Notes: generated by a model not told the origin, from the sequence alone. DNA of 64,000 bases from Saprospiraceae bacterium (GCA_024103005.1 JAGFJA010000007.1:333671-397670), one strand, 5' to 3'; counted from the stretch's first letter, positions 19,002 through 29,128 are shown. Made by a program: numbers and translations.

Positions 19002-19906
19002 TGATACCTTACCATCTCCCGGTTTTACCTAAAGAAACCATTGATGTGTTGGATATTAATCCTTCCGGGGTTTATGTGGATGTAACCTTTGGAGGTGGAG
19101 GGCACAGTAAGTTGATTCTTGAGAAACTGGGGCGAGATGGGCGTTTAATAGTTATGGATCAGGATTTGGATGTCATTCAGAATATTCCCGATGATAACAG
19201 GATAACCTTCATACACAGTAATTTCAGGTATCTTAAACGAATGTTGAGAGTGGAGAATGTAGTCGAGGTGGACGGGATTTTGGCAGATATCGGTGTATCA
19301 TCTCATCAGTTTGATTCAAGCCATAGAGGATTTTCTTTTCGCTTTGAAGGGGATCTGGATATGAGGATGAATCGGGAGACAGCACTTGCGGCAGCAGACA
19401 TCATCATGACATACGAACAGGAATCGCTGATTGAGATGTTTTCCGGACTGGGAGAGGTCAGAAATGCAAAGACGTTGGCGGGGTTGATTGTCAGCATCCG
19501 CAGAAAGTCAAAGATTAAGACAATTGAGGAATTTATTTACGGAATTCAACCAGCTATTATCGGCAATAAGCCGAAATATCTTGCTCAGGTATTTCAGGCC
19601 TTGCGGATAGAAGTTAATGATGAATTGGGAGCTTTGAAAGAATTGTTGTATGATTCTTATGAAGTGTTGAAGAAGGATGGCGTAATTGCTGTCATTACAT
19701 TTCATAGCCTGGAAGACCGTATAGTAAAGAATTTTTTCAAGACAGGAAATCCAGAAGGCCGGATAGATAAAGATGAATACGGTAAAATTTTCAAACCCTT
19801 TACCTTGATTAATAAGAAACCAATTGAACCGGGTTGGGAGGAAATTAAGGTAAACAATCGCGCCAGAAGCGCAAAATTAAGAGCAGCGAGGAAGTCGGGA
19901 GAGTAA
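19001..19906 (+). CDS. rsmH: 16S rRNA m4C1402 methyltransferase RsmH (MraW)
   Basis: RsmH uses S-adenosylmethionine to methylate N4 of C1402 in the ribosomal decoding centre. The 301-residue product shows YHLPVLPKETIDVL at the start, the SAM site motif VDVTFGGGGHSKLIL, DGILADIGVSSHQFDSSHRGFSF, and ITFHSLEDRIVKNFF followed by NNRARSAKLRAARK at the end. The ATG at 19001 overlaps the mraZ stop (TGATG); a GTG one codon upstream is possible. It is the usual second gene of the dcw cluster. Confidence 0.97.
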   Translation: MIPYHLPVLPKETIDVLDINPSGVYVDVTFGGGGHSKLILEKLGRDGRLIVMDQDLDVIQNIPDDNRITFIHSNFRYLKRMLRVENVVEVDGILADIGVSSHQFDSSHRGFSFRFEGDLDMRMNRETALAAADIIMTYEQESLIEMFSGLGEVRNAKTLAGLIVSIRRKSKIKTIEEFIYGIQPAIIGNKPKYLAQVFQALRIEVNDELGALKELLYDSYEVLKKDGVIAVITFHSLEDRIVKNFFKTGNPEGRIDKDEYGKIFKPFTLINKKPIEPGWEEIKVNNRARSAKLRAARKSGE

Positions 19907-20023
19907 TCTCATGGGGGTCACAAAGTATCGTGACAATAAAGACTAAGAAAACAACTATTTATATTTCTGTATAGGTTTGACTTATGCAGAAGAGATTAAG
20001 GTCTCAAAATTAGAAACTACGAA

Positions 20024-20341
20024 ATGAAAAAATTAACAAACAACAACCAAAACTGGCTTGATGATTTTGGCCTGAAGGTTTTAAAAAGGAACACTCCTTT
20101 TATTTGTTTCCTCGGCTTACTTGGCATCTTCTATATTGCCAACACGCATAGTGCGGAGAACAAAGTAAGCAAAATTCTTACCCTAAAGAATGAAATTCGA
20201 GAATTAAATTGGAAATATCTCAATTTAAAAAGTGACCTCGTACATAGCAGTATGTATTCAACTGTCGAATCAAAGCTGGCTGATAAAGAAATCAGCCTGA
20301 GAGGAAAAAGACCTGTTCAGATTGTCGTAAAAGGCCAGTGA
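20024..20341 (+). CDS. ftsL: FtsL-like cell division protein
   Basis: FtsL is a small bitopic divisome protein that acts with FtsQ and FtsB to activate FtsWI. The product has 105 residues: a short cytoplasmic N-terminus, one membrane segment (about 34-52, TPFICFLGLLGIFYIANTH), then a periplasmic coiled coil (KVSKILTLKNEIRELNWKYL, about 58-77). FtsL is poorly conserved, so the call rests on size, topology and position between rsmH and ftsI. The ATG is 117 bp after rsmH, and the stop overlaps the ftsI start (TGATG). The FtsB-like partner is encoded separately at 59160. Confidence 0.85.
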   Translation: MKKLTNNNQNWLDDFGLKVLKRNTPFICFLGLLGIFYIANTHSAENKVSKILTLKNEIRELNWKYLNLKSDLVHSSMYSTVESKLADKEISLRGKRPVQIVVKGQ

Positions 20342-22512
20342 TGAATCCCACTCTAGACAATAAATCCGAAGTATTGCGCAACTCCAACATCGTGCTTGGA
20401 GTGTTCAGTATTCTGGCTGTGATTATCATAGCTCAGGTTATCAATATCGGTGTTGTTAAAGGTGAGCATTATCGTGAATTGGGAAAGAGGCAGAGCGTTA
20501 AGGCTATTGCAATTGAGGCAGACAGAGGGAAAATTATAGCCGATAACGGTGAGCTTCTGGCTACTTCCATGCCTTTTTATGATGTATATTTTGATCCGAC
20601 TGCATCCAGGCAGTATGTGAATGAAATGAAGGAAAAAGATCCTCGATTTATGAAGAAGGTGGGCGATATCTTCGCAAAAAATATTGATTCCCTTTCTTAT
20701 TGCATTTCTAAATATCTAATCCCCAATCTGACTCCCATTGAGGTAAAACAATGGCTTGTCAGAAAGCGTAACCAAAATGAGCGATTCCTTTGTCTGGCGA
20801 AGGGTATTTCGCATATTAAAATGAAGCAGGTAAAGGAGTTTCCTTTGTTTAGATTGGGAAGGAATAAATCAGGCATCATTTTTGAAAGAAAATTCAAACG
20901 AATCAGACCATATGGAGATCTTGCATTGCGAACAGTAGGCTATAACAGAGATAATGCTCCGTCTATCGGGCTGGAGGCAGCTTATGATGATGAGCTAAAG
21001 GGGGAGGAAGGTAATAGGATGGTTCAATTCATTTCCAAGACAAAATATGTTCCAATAAATGACCTGACTGAAATCGAGCCTGAGAATGGGAATGATGTGA
21101 TGACTACCATCAATGTTCAGATTCAGGATATAGCTCAGGAAGCCCTTCAGCAGGCACTTGAATATCATAATGCGGCTTACGGTACAGCTATCGTTATGGA
21201 GGTGAAGACAGGAGCTGTAAAGGCAATGGCGAATCTTAAAAAAGACGGTGATCAGTATCATGAGGCATATAATTATGCTGTAGGGCTGAGTGTTGAGCCC
21301 GGTTCGACGTTTAAGTTAGCTTCTGTTATGGCCATACTTGAAGACCATAAAATGTCATTGGAAAAAGAAATCGATGTCAATTATGGAAAGGCTGTTATCT
21401 GTGGACGTGAAATGAAGGATGCAGAGGCTCATAGTCACAAAACACTGACTCTGCGCCAGTCTTTTGAGTTGTCTTCAAATGTAGGAATTGCAAAAGCGGT
21501 TGTAGATGCATTCGGTAATTCGCGTGAGGATATTTTCCGTTTTGTTGACCTGATACGACAGTTTCATCTTGGAGAAATCACAGGAGTGGATATACCCGGA
21601 GAGGCAAAGCCATTGATTAAGACACCGTACAACTTGAAACAACTGTGGAGCAGGACATCTCTGCCATGGATGGCCCATGGCTATGAAACCAGATTAACCC
21701 CACTACAGATGCTAACTTTTTATAATGCAGTGGCAAATAATGGAAAGATGATGCAGCCCAGGCTGGTATCCGGAATCTGGTCTCATGGTGTTCAAATCAA
21801 GAGTTTTCCACCCAGGGTACTCAAAGAAAGTATTGCAAGCAGTACGACAATACACCAGGCAAGGAGGCTTCTTGAAGGTGTGGTTACCAATGGTACCGCA
21901 AAAAAATATAGGAATGAAATGTATTCATTCGCAGGAAAGACGGGTACGGCTAGTATGGACTATGGTGGAGTGAAGCGTGGCCGGTATCGGGCTTCGTTTA
22001 TTGGATATTTTCCGGCTGACAATCCGGTATATTCTATATGTGTGATGATAACAGAGCCCAAAGAACATGGATATCATGGCGCAGAGGTAGCTCTTCCGGT
22101 TTTCCGGTCTATCGCTGATAAGATCTTGTCCTTCGATCCTAAATTCTTCAGAACATATACTCCGGGGGATGACGTGACTGCCTTTTCCAATCAACTGCCT
22201 TCCGGTGAAATCGGAGTCGGTGGTGATTACTTAAGCATTTTCAATCGATTGGATATACCGGTGTACCTAAAAGGGAAGACTACGGATTATGTGGTTACGG
22301 ACAGGCGTGAATCAGATGTAAACCTGATACCGATTGCAAGCAATGAAAATCAGGTTCCTGATGTGAAAGGTATGGGTCTCAGAGATGCTGTTTATGCTCT
22401 GGAGGCCACAGGGTTGAAAGTAAATATTGAAGGGTACGGCAGGGTGTCGTATCAGGATATAGCTCCCGGTACAAAGGTAGCGGGACAGACAGTTTTGATT
22501 AAACTACAATAG
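20341..22512 (+). CDS. ftsI: Penicillin-binding protein FtsI (PBP3) with a C-terminal PASTA domain
   Basis: FtsI is the septal peptidoglycan transpeptidase. The 723-residue product has one N-terminal membrane segment (about 15-38), a dimerisation domain with EADRGKIIADNGELLATS, and a transpeptidase domain with all three motifs: STFK (Ser near 322), SSN in SFELSSNVGIAK, and KTG in FAGKTGTASMDYGG (Lys near 533). The last 65 residues (VPDVKGMGLRDAVYALEATG) form one PASTA domain, a feature shared with SpoVD/PBP2x and common in this phylum. It overlaps ftsL by one base; murE follows 8 bp later. Confidence 0.96.
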   Translation: MNPTLDNKSEVLRNSNIVLGVFSILAVIIIAQVINIGVVKGEHYRELGKRQSVKAIAIEADRGKIIADNGELLATSMPFYDVYFDPTASRQYVNEMKEKDPRFMKKVGDIFAKNIDSLSYCISKYLIPNLTPIEVKQWLVRKRNQNERFLCLAKGISHIKMKQVKEFPLFRLGRNKSGIIFERKFKRIRPYGDLALRTVGYNRDNAPSIGLEAAYDDELKGEEGNRMVQFISKTKYVPINDLTEIEPENGNDVMTTINVQIQDIAQEALQQALEYHNAAYGTAIVMEVKTGAVKAMANLKKDGDQYHEAYNYAVGLSVEPGSTFKLASVMAILEDHKMSLEKEIDVNYGKAVICGREMKDAEAHSHKTLTLRQSFELSSNVGIAKAVVDAFGNSREDIFRFVDLIRQFHLGEITGVDIPGEAKPLIKTPYNLKQLWSRTSLPWMAHGYETRLTPLQMLTFYNAVANNGKMMQPRLVSGIWSHGVQIKSFPPRVLKESIASSTTIHQARRLLEGVVTNGTAKKYRNEMYSFAGKTGTASMDYGGVKRGRYRASFIGYFPADNPVYSICVMITEPKEHGYHGAEVALPVFRSIADKILSFDPKFFRTYTPGDDVTAFSNQLPSGEIGVGGDYLSIFNRLDIPVYLKGKTTDYVVTDRRESDVNLIPIASNENQVPDVKGMGLRDAVYALEATGLKVNIEGYGRVSYQDIAPGTKVAGQTVLIKLQ

Positions 22513-22520
22513 TCTGAAAA

Positions 22521-23969
22521 GTGAGATTAGGAGAGCTATTGAGTCAGGCGGGGCTAAACAAAGCCGGCATACAGTATAATACCGAAGTGACCGGTGTGGC
22601 TATTGATAGCCGATTGGTAGTTCCCGGCAGTGTGTTTATAGCTATCAGAGGTGTAGAGGCCGACGGACACAGGTTTGTACGGATTGCCATTGAAAAAGGT
22701 GCTGTGGCAGTAATTTGCCAACAGGAAGTTGAGTTTTGCGGTGATGCGGAAGTAGTGGTTGTAGAGGATAGTGCGGATGCAGCAGGTAAAATAGCCTCTG
22801 CATTCTACGGACATCCGTCACGCAAGCTTCGATTGGTTGGGGTTACAGGGACCAATGGCAAGACAACAACAGTGACCTTACTTTATCAGCTACTCATGCA
22901 GATGGGGATTCAGACCGGTTTAATTTCTACTGTCGAAAACAGAATAGGGAAGAGGGTAATGCAGGCGACACATACGACTCCTGACCCCGTTCACCTCAAT
23001 GCTTTATTAGCAGATATGGTGACAGAAGGTTGTCAGTTTGCGTTTATGGAAGTCAGTTCGCATGCGGCTCATCAGAAGAGGATCAGTGGTCTTGAGTTTG
23101 TCGGTGGAGTATTCACCAATATTACGCATGATCATATGGATTATCACAAGACTTTCGATGCTTACATCAGTGCCAAGAAATCATTTTTTGACGGATTGGG
23201 GAAAGGGAGTTTTGCCTTAGTAAATGCTGATGACCGTAGGGGTGAAGTCATGCTTCAGAATACCGATGCCGATAAATACCGTTACAGCTTGAAAAGGAGT
23301 ACAGATTTCAAAGGTAAAATCTTTGAAAATACTCTGGAAGGGTTGGAGATGGAAATAGATGGCGTCCATGTTCATCTGAGGCTGACAGGCGAATTCAATG
23401 CTTATAATGCCTTGTGTGTCTATGGTGCCGGAAGATTGCTGGGCTTTGACAAAGAAGCTGTATTAACCGGGCTGAGTGCGCTGCCGGGAGCAAGAGGAAG
23501 GTTTGAAACGATCAGGGATGTTGCAAAAAATATTCTGTATATCGTGGACTATGCTCATACACCGGATGCACTTGAGAAAGTTCTGGAAACCATCAGTGAC
23601 ATGAAAAGGGGCGGTGGTGTGATTACCGTAGTGGGCTGCGGTGGACATCGGGATAAGGAGAAACGTCCGGTGATGGGTGAGATTGCAGCAAGATTGAGTC
23701 GGGAAGCCATTTTTACGGATGATAATCCCAGAGATGAAGAGCCGGCTATTATCACACAGGCCATGCTGGAAGGAGTCAAGAAAGAAGATCGGGATAAAGT
23801 TCTGATTATAAATGACCGGACTCAGGCAATAAGGACGGCTTCCAGACTGGCAAAAAAAGGAGATATTATTCTGGTGGCAGGTAAGGGTCATGAAAACTAC
23901 CAGGAGATAATGGGGGTGAGACATGAATTGGATGATCGGAAGATCATTGAAGATATAATAGGTAAATAA
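22521..23969 (+). CDS. murE: UDP-MurNAc-tripeptide synthetase MurE
   Basis: MurE adds the third residue of the peptide stem to UDP-MurNAc-L-Ala-D-Glu in the cytoplasm. The 482-residue product starts with GTG (no in-frame ATG nearby). Motifs: Mur N-terminal fold, ATP site GVTGTNGKTTTVTLLYQLL near 110, TTPDP (carbamylated Lys region), HDHMDYHKTFDAY, DYAHTPDALEKVL, and FTDDNPRDEEPA. The DNPR motif is the signature of enzymes that use meso-diaminopimelate, so this organism should have mDAP-type peptidoglycan. It follows ftsI by 8 bp; a structured non-coding gap separates it from mraY. Confidence 0.96.
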   Translation: MRLGELLSQAGLNKAGIQYNTEVTGVAIDSRLVVPGSVFIAIRGVEADGHRFVRIAIEKGAVAVICQQEVEFCGDAEVVVVEDSADAAGKIASAFYGHPSRKLRLVGVTGTNGKTTTVTLLYQLLMQMGIQTGLISTVENRIGKRVMQATHTTPDPVHLNALLADMVTEGCQFAFMEVSSHAAHQKRISGLEFVGGVFTNITHDHMDYHKTFDAYISAKKSFFDGLGKGSFALVNADDRRGEVMLQNTDADKYRYSLKRSTDFKGKIFENTLEGLEMEIDGVHVHLRLTGEFNAYNALCVYGAGRLLGFDKEAVLTGLSALPGARGRFETIRDVAKNILYIVDYAHTPDALEKVLETISDMKRGGGVITVVGCGGHRDKEKRPVMGEIAARLSREAIFTDDNPRDEEPAIITQAMLEGVKKEDRDKVLIINDRTQAIRTASRLAKKGDIILVAGKGHENYQEIMGVRHELDDRKIIEDIIGK

Positions 23970-24001
23970 AGGTTTACCGGTAAGATGTAGGTTCTATTTT
24001 T

Positions 24002-24096
24002 AAAAGGTTGGAATGGACGGGTAAGGCAGATAAGATACTGGCTGACACACTCGGTTCTAGTGCCCGCACAGGCTTTTTTGCTCCCGTCCACCTTTT
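24002..24096 (+). other. Structured element between murE and mraY
   Basis: AAAAGG plus TGGACGGG (24002-24021, with a 6-nt bulge) is complementary to CCCGTCCA plus CCTTTT (24083-24096), so a 14-bp stem can close a 61-nt insert. The insert has further small stems, such as CACT/AGTG around a CGGTTCT loop, and a T6 run at 24073-24078. The 3' arm itself leads into T5. It sits in the only large gap (230 bp) of the central cluster. It may be an attenuator, a processing site or a small RNA; which is unknown. Confidence 0.5.
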
Positions 24097-24199
24097 TAAT
24101 GGAAAGAGTCAGTTAGGAAAACAGAAAAATTAACCAAAAGAAACCAAAGCAAAATGTATCTGAAAAGGTACATCATCATATTTATTGATAGGAAGTATT

Positions 24200-25459
24200 A
24201 TGTTGTATTACTTATTTGAATACTTATATAAAGATCTGGACATCTCCGGTACTGGAGTTTTTCGGTTCATTACCTTCCGGGCAGGGTTGGCTATTGTGCT
24301 TTCTTTGCTGATATCAATTGTGTTTGGAAAAAGAATTATCAAATCCCTCCGAGATCGCCAGATAGGCGAAACCGTCAGAGATTTGGGATTGGCAGGGCAG
24401 AAAGAAAAAGAAGGTACGCCTACCATGGGTGGTATCATCATTGTCTTGGCGATAGTCATTCCTTGCCTCCTGGTGGCCCGACTTGATAATGTTTATATTA
24501 TTCTGATGTTTATTTCTACTCTTTGGTTGGCAGGAATAGGATATATAGACGATTACATCAAGGTAGTGAAGGGTGACAAGGAAGGGCTTAAAGGCGTATT
24601 TAAAATAATTGGTCAGGTAGGTCTCGGTTTATTTGTTGCAATCGTGATGCTGGTAAGTAATGACGTGGTTATCAGGATGACACCTCAGGAAGCGGCAGAG
24701 GGTAATTTTAAAGTATTGAAGACAGTTCTGGTTGAGAACCCTCATCATGCAGGAACGACCCAAGAGCTGGTATATGCCAAGGCGGCCATTACCAATGTTC
24801 CGTTTTTTAAAAACAACCAACTGGATTATGGTAAGATTTTGGATGTATTTTCATCAAATAGCGAGACCCTGCTATGGATTGTCTTTATTCTTGCAGTGGT
24901 CTTTATCATTACTGCGGTCAGTAATGCTGCCAATATCACAGATGGAATAGACGGGTTGGCCACAGGCGTTTCGGCAACAATAGGTGCAGTATTGGCTGTC
25001 TTTGCTTATCTGAGTGGAAACTCGATATTTGCGGATTACCTGAATATCTTTTTTATCCCGAATAGTGGTGAGCTTGTGATTTTTAGTGCCTGCTTTATTG
25101 GAGCTTGCACCGGATTTTTGTGGCATAACTCATATCCTGCCAGAGTCTTTATGGGTGATACAGGCAGCCTGACCCTTGGAGGGATTATAGCTGTCCTGGC
25201 CATTGTGTTGCGCAAGGAGCTTCTTCTGCCTTTGTTGTGTGGCATCTTTGTCGTAGAGAATTTATCAGTCATCATCCAGCGATATTATTTCAAATATACC
25301 AAGAAAAAATACGGAGAAGGTCGACGGGTTTTCCTGATGTCCCCTATCCATCATCATTTTCAAAAACAGGGCTATCACGAAGCCAAAATTGTGACTCGAT
25401 TCTGGATAGTTTCCATTATCCTTGCAGTTATGACCATTTTAACCCTGAAAATTAGATAA
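24200..25459 (+). CDS. mraY: Phospho-MurNAc-pentapeptide transferase MraY
   Basis: MraY transfers phospho-MurNAc-pentapeptide to undecaprenyl phosphate, making lipid I at the inner membrane. From the ATG at 24200 the product has 419 residues with about ten membrane segments. Signatures: [14 protein letters not shown] near 75, [20 protein letters not shown] (catalytic DD), [18 protein letters not shown] (Asp-rich loop), [11 protein letters not shown], and [22 protein letters not shown] near the C-terminus. It is longer than E. coli MraY (360) because of an insert of about 60 residues around 155-215, usual in Bacteroidota. murD follows 5 bp later. Confidence 0.97.
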   Translation: MLYYLFEYLYKDLDISGTGVFRFITFRAGLAIVLSLLISIVFGKRIIKSLRDRQIGETVRDLGLAGQKEKEGTPTMGGIIIVLAIVIPCLLVARLDNVYIILMFISTLWLAGIGYIDDYIKVVKGDKEGLKGVFKIIGQVGLGLFVAIVMLVSNDVVIRMTPQEAAEGNFKVLKTVLVENPHHAGTTQELVYAKAAITNVPFFKNNQLDYGKILDVFSSNSETLLWIVFILAVVFIITAVSNAANITDGIDGLATGVSATIGAVLAVFAYLSGNSIFADYLNIFFIPNSGELVIFSACFIGACTGFLWHNSYPARVFMGDTGSLTLGGIIAVLAIVLRKELLLPLLCGIFVVENLSVIIQRYYFKYTKKKYGEGRRVFLMSPIHHHFQKQGYHEAKIVTRFWIVSIILAVMTILTLKIR

Positions 25460-25464
25460 TTGTC

Positions 25465-26772
25465 ATGAAAGTAGTCATCATAGGAGCTAAAGAAAGTGGA
25501 GTAGGGGCAGCCTTGCTTTGTCTGCGTATGCACTATGAAGTGCTGGTGAGTGACAGTGGTCCCATCGTCAACCCCTTTCGTACCGATCTGGAAAGATCTC
25601 ATATTCCGTTTGAAGAAAATGGCCATTCCGGCAATTTCGCAGAACGCTTTGATCTGATGGTGCTAAGCCCGGGCGTACCAACAACTGTGCCCGTTGTAGC
25701 GGAATTTATTAAGTCCGGTAAGGAAGTAATATCTGAAATAGAATTTGCCTGGCGACATATTGGCAATGGCAAGGTTATCGGCATTACAGGGACGAATGGT
25801 AAGACAACTCTTTCTTCCCTGATATATCACGTCCTGGAAGAAATGGATGCAGACGTGACACTGGTCGGAAATATTGGTTTCAGTTTTGCAAAAATGATTT
25901 CCACAGCCAGATCTGAGTATTATGTCTGTGAATTGAGCAGCTTTCAGCTGGAGACAATTGTTAAGTTCAAGCCTCATGTAGCCATCATTACGAATATCAC
26001 GCCCGATCATCTTGACAGGTATGATCATAGCATGGCTAAATATGCAGCTGCCAAGTTCAGGATAACCGAAAATCAGACTGAGAAAGATTTATTGGTTCTG
26101 AATGCGGATGATGAAGAGACAATGACATTCTTCAAGGACTATACTACAAGGGCTCAGGTGCATGTTGTCGAAAGTTCGAGAATTACAGAGAATTCATATA
26201 CCAGCGCATCCGGTAAACACTATGATCTGAGTGGCAGCCAGTTAAGAGGTCGGCACAATCGGGCAAATATGGCACAGGCGATAGAAGCACTTGAATTTAT
26301 CGGCATTGGTATCAATAAAATTGAAGAAAATATTTCCACTTTTAAAGGTTTGGCACATAGAATGGAGTATGTGGCTACTGTCAAAGGTGTTGATTTTATT
26401 AATGACAGCAAGGCGACCAATGTAGATTCTGTCTGGTATGCTTTGGAAGCAATGACCCGACCTGTGATCTGGATCGCAGGAGGCACGGACAAGGGAAATG
26501 ACTATGAGGCTATTAAGCCGTTGGTCAGTTCAAAGGTAAAACATCTGGTTTGTCTTGGATTGGACAATGCCAAGCTGTTGAATTCCTTTGGGGATGTGGT
26601 GGATGGCATCGAGGAAGCACGCTCAGCGGAAGAGGCAGTGAAAAAGGCTCTGGAAGCGGCTACATCAGGGGATGTCGTATTGCTTTCACCTGCGTGCGCA
26701 AGTTTCGACCTGTTTAATAATTACGAAGACAGGGGCGAAAAATTTAAAAAGGCTATAAGAAAACTATTATAA
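25465..26772 (+). CDS. murD: UDP-MurNAc-L-alanine--D-glutamate ligase MurD
   Basis: MurD adds D-Glu to UDP-MurNAc-L-Ala. The 435-residue product shows the N-terminal Rossmann-like domain (MKVVIIGAKESGVGAALLC), LSPGVPTTVP, the ATP site GITGTNGKTTLSSLIYH near 109, ELSSFQLETI, NITPDHLDRYD, and the C-terminal NDSKATNVDSVWYALE with SPACASFDLFNNYEDRGEKF at the end. All are typical of MurD. It starts 5 bp after mraY and is followed by 68 bp to ftsW. Confidence 0.97.
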   Translation: MKVVIIGAKESGVGAALLCLRMHYEVLVSDSGPIVNPFRTDLERSHIPFEENGHSGNFAERFDLMVLSPGVPTTVPVVAEFIKSGKEVISEIEFAWRHIGNGKVIGITGTNGKTTLSSLIYHVLEEMDADVTLVGNIGFSFAKMISTARSEYYVCELSSFQLETIVKFKPHVAIITNITPDHLDRYDHSMAKYAAAKFRITENQTEKDLLVLNADDEETMTFFKDYTTRAQVHVVESSRITENSYTSASGKHYDLSGSQLRGRHNRANMAQAIEALEFIGIGINKIEENISTFKGLAHRMEYVATVKGVDFINDSKATNVDSVWYALEAMTRPVIWIAGGTDKGNDYEAIKPLVSSKVKHLVCLGLDNAKLLNSFGDVVDGIEEARSAEEAVKKALEAATSGDVVLLSPACASFDLFNNYEDRGEKFKKAIRKLL

Positions 26773-26840
26773 ACAAATTTTGGGCTGAAGATTAAGGTTA
26801 GGTATTAAAAATTGGTCTTTAAGAAAACTACAACTACAGA

Positions 26841-28022
26841 ATGAAGGCAAAAGAATGGTTAAGCGCGAATTTTAAGGGTGATCCAATCCTTTGGATAACG
26901 TTGATATTACTCGCTCTTGGCAGCTTACTTGCAGTTTATAGTACCACCGGAGGTTATTCACAAATTGGCAAAAGTCATGAGGCCAATAATGAGTACTTTC
27001 TTTTCAAACAGTTGGTTTTTCTAATAGTGGGAGTGGGACTTGCTTATATTGGCCATAGGGTTAATTTTAAGCAGTATTCAACCATCGCTTTACCATTTTT
27101 GGTCATTTCATTTATTCTTTTAGTTTTGGTTCTATTCTTTGGAAATGAAATTAATGGTGCAAAGCGATGGTTGACCGTTCCGTTGGTAGGTTTGTCCATC
27201 CAACCGGTGGATATAGCCAAGATGGCGCTGATGATATATCTTGCCAAGGTAATCAGTGGATCTCAAACCATGATAAAACAGGATATAGGCGTCTTCTGGA
27301 TGCTGATTATCCCTACTTTAGTGATTTGTCTTTTTATTTTACCCAATAACCTGAGTAATGCCGCTTTGTTGTTTGTGACATCTCTGATTGTCATGTTTAT
27401 CGGCAGGATTCCTATCAAGTATATTTTTTATATTCTGGGTGTCGGTATCACCCTCTTTCTTATCGTCTTTATGATAGGGTACAGTATCGGTGAGGGCACA
27501 AGAGCACATACGTGGGCAAAGAGGGTAACTACCTTTGTAGATGGTAAAGAATCCTTCCAGAATACTCAGGCAAGAATCGCCATTGCCAATGGAAATATTT
27601 TTGGGAAGGGCCCCGGAAACAGTTCTCAGCGCAATTTTGTCCCATATTCTCATGCAGACTTTATTTATTCCATAATCTGTGAGGAATTTGGTCTGTTTGG
27701 TGCTGTTGGCATCATGGCAATCTACCTGTTAATGCTTTATCGGGTTATCAAGATAGTCAAGCGATCGCCGAAGACATTCGGGGCTATGCTTGCCATAGGT
27801 CTGTGTATCAATATTGTCATTCAGGCTTATGCCAATATCCTTGTAAATGTCGGTCTGATACCGGATACGGGAGTGGCATTGCCAATCATATCCCTGGGAG
27901 GTACGAGCTTGATTTTTACTTGTATTTCATTCGGTATTATCCTGAGTGTTAGCCGGTATATAGAGACAAGGGAAGAAGCTATCAGTGCACTCAAATTAAA
28001 AGAAGAATTGACAACAGGATGA
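26841..28022 (+). CDS. ftsW: Septal peptidoglycan polymerase FtsW
   Basis: FtsW is the SEDS-family glycosyltransferase that works with FtsI to build septal peptidoglycan from lipid II. The 393-residue product has about ten membrane segments and the SEDS signatures KRWLTVPLVGLSIQPVDIAKMALM (quoted in part: GLSIQPVDIAK), GNGNIFGKGPG-type loop (here NGNIFGKGPGNSSQRNFVP) with HADFIYSIICEEFG, and PDTGVALPIISLGGTSL near the C-terminus. It overlaps murG by 4 bp (ATGA). FtsW is here clustered with its partner ftsI, as usual. Confidence 0.96.
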   Translation: MKAKEWLSANFKGDPILWITLILLALGSLLAVYSTTGGYSQIGKSHEANNEYFLFKQLVFLIVGVGLAYIGHRVNFKQYSTIALPFLVISFILLVLVLFFGNEINGAKRWLTVPLVGLSIQPVDIAKMALMIYLAKVISGSQTMIKQDIGVFWMLIIPTLVICLFILPNNLSNAALLFVTSLIVMFIGRIPIKYIFYILGVGITLFLIVFMIGYSIGEGTRAHTWAKRVTTFVDGKESFQNTQARIAIANGNIFGKGPGNSSQRNFVPYSHADFIYSIICEEFGLFGAVGIMAIYLLMLYRVIKIVKRSPKTFGAMLAIGLCINIVIQAYANILVNVGLIPDTGVALPIISLGGTSLIFTCISFGIILSVSRYIETREEAISALKLKEELTTG

Positions 28023-29128
28023 GCAGGAGAGTCATAATCAGCGGAGGAGGTACAGGCGGCCACATTTTCCCGGCAATAGCCATTGCGGATGCATTGACTG
28101 CTTTGTTGAAAGATGTGGAAATTCTTTTTGTCGGTGCTGAAGGCAAAATGGAGATGGAAAGAGTTCCGAAGGCGGGCTATAAAATCCTTGGACTTCCGGT
28201 TGCAGGTTTGCAGAGAAAATCCATCTGGAAAAATATTTTATTTCCGTTAAAATTATTCCGTAGCCTGATGAAGGCAAGGAAAATCGTGAAAGATTTCAAT
28301 CCGGAAATCGCAGTGGGAGTGGGTGGTTACGCCAGTGGACCTGTTTTAAAGGTTGTTGGTTCGAAAAATATCCCGACCGTTATTCAGGAACAAAACAGTT
28401 TCCCTGGAATGACCAATAAGATTCTCGCCGGAAAAGCTTCTGCAATATGTGTTGCGTATGAAGGAATGGAACAGTTTTTTCCGAAAGAAAAAATCATCCT
28501 GACAGGCAATCCGGTACGCCAGGATATCAATCATATAAGAGACAAGAGAGCTGAAGGACTAAAGTTTTATGGTCTTTCTCCGGACAAAAAAACTATTTTG
28601 GTTCTGGGTGGAAGCCTCGGCTCCAGGACACTGAATGAAGCTATATCCGGGGCACATCTCTTCATTTCTAAGGCAGATGAAGTCCAGTGGATATGGCAGA
28701 GCGGAAGTTTTTACAAAGATCTGTATAAGGATGATCCGGTGGCACAACTTCCTAACGTGATCAATTTGTCCTTTATAGAAAGAATGGATCTGGCTTATGC
28801 CTGTGCTGATCTGGTTATTGGCAGAGCAGGAGCATTGACCATTTCAGAAATTTGTGTTGCGGGGCTCCCTTCTATTTTGGTTCCTTCTCCCAATGTAGCA
28901 GAAGACCACCAGACTAAAAATGCCATGGCTCTGGTACACAGGAATGCTGCCCGGCTTATTCCCGATCATGAGGCAGTCGATCATCTTATTGTGGAGAGCC
29001 TCCTCCTGATTCGTGATAGTAACCAGCTGGCCCAATTGGCACTGAATGCTTTGAAATTGGGTCGCCCAAATGCGGCACATGATATCGCTCAAGTCATTGT
29101 TCAACTTATAAATCAAGAGAAGCCATGA
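28019..29128 (+). CDS. murG: Lipid II synthase MurG
   Basis: MurG transfers GlcNAc from UDP-GlcNAc to lipid I at the inner face of the membrane. The 369-residue GT-B enzyme starts RRVIISGGGTGGHIFPAIAIA (quoted in part: GGGTGGHIFPA), has VGVGGYASGPVL, the hinge region TILVLGGSLGSRTLNEA, and the donor site AYACADLVIGRAGALTISEIC with NVAEDHQTKNAMAL. It overlaps ftsW and murC by 4 bp each (ATGA both times), so translation is probably coupled across ftsW-murG-murC-ftsQ. Confidence 0.97.
   Translation: MSRRVIISGGGTGGHIFPAIAIADALTALLKDVEILFVGAEGKMEMERVPKAGYKILGLPVAGLQRKSIWKNILFPLKLFRSLMKARKIVKDFNPEIAVGVGGYASGPVLKVVGSKNIPTVIQEQNSFPGMTNKILAGKASAICVAYEGMEQFFPKEKIILTGNPVRQDINHIRDKRAEGLKFYGLSPDKKTILVLGGSLGSRTLNEAISGAHLFISKADEVQWIWQSGSFYKDLYKDDPVAQLPNVINLSFIERMDLAYACADLVIGRAGALTISEICVAGLPSILVPSPNVAEDHQTKNAMALVHRNAARLIPDHEAVDHLIVESLLLIRDSNQLAQLALNALKLGRPNAAHDIAQVIVQLINQEKP

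Noticed and set aside
24015..24089. Possible tRNA gene: 7-bp GGACGGG/CCCGTCC acceptor-like stem, TA at positions 8-9 and 75-nt span
   Set aside because: No D-arm, anticodon arm or T-arm could be placed in the 61-nt interior, so only the closing stem is tRNA-like.
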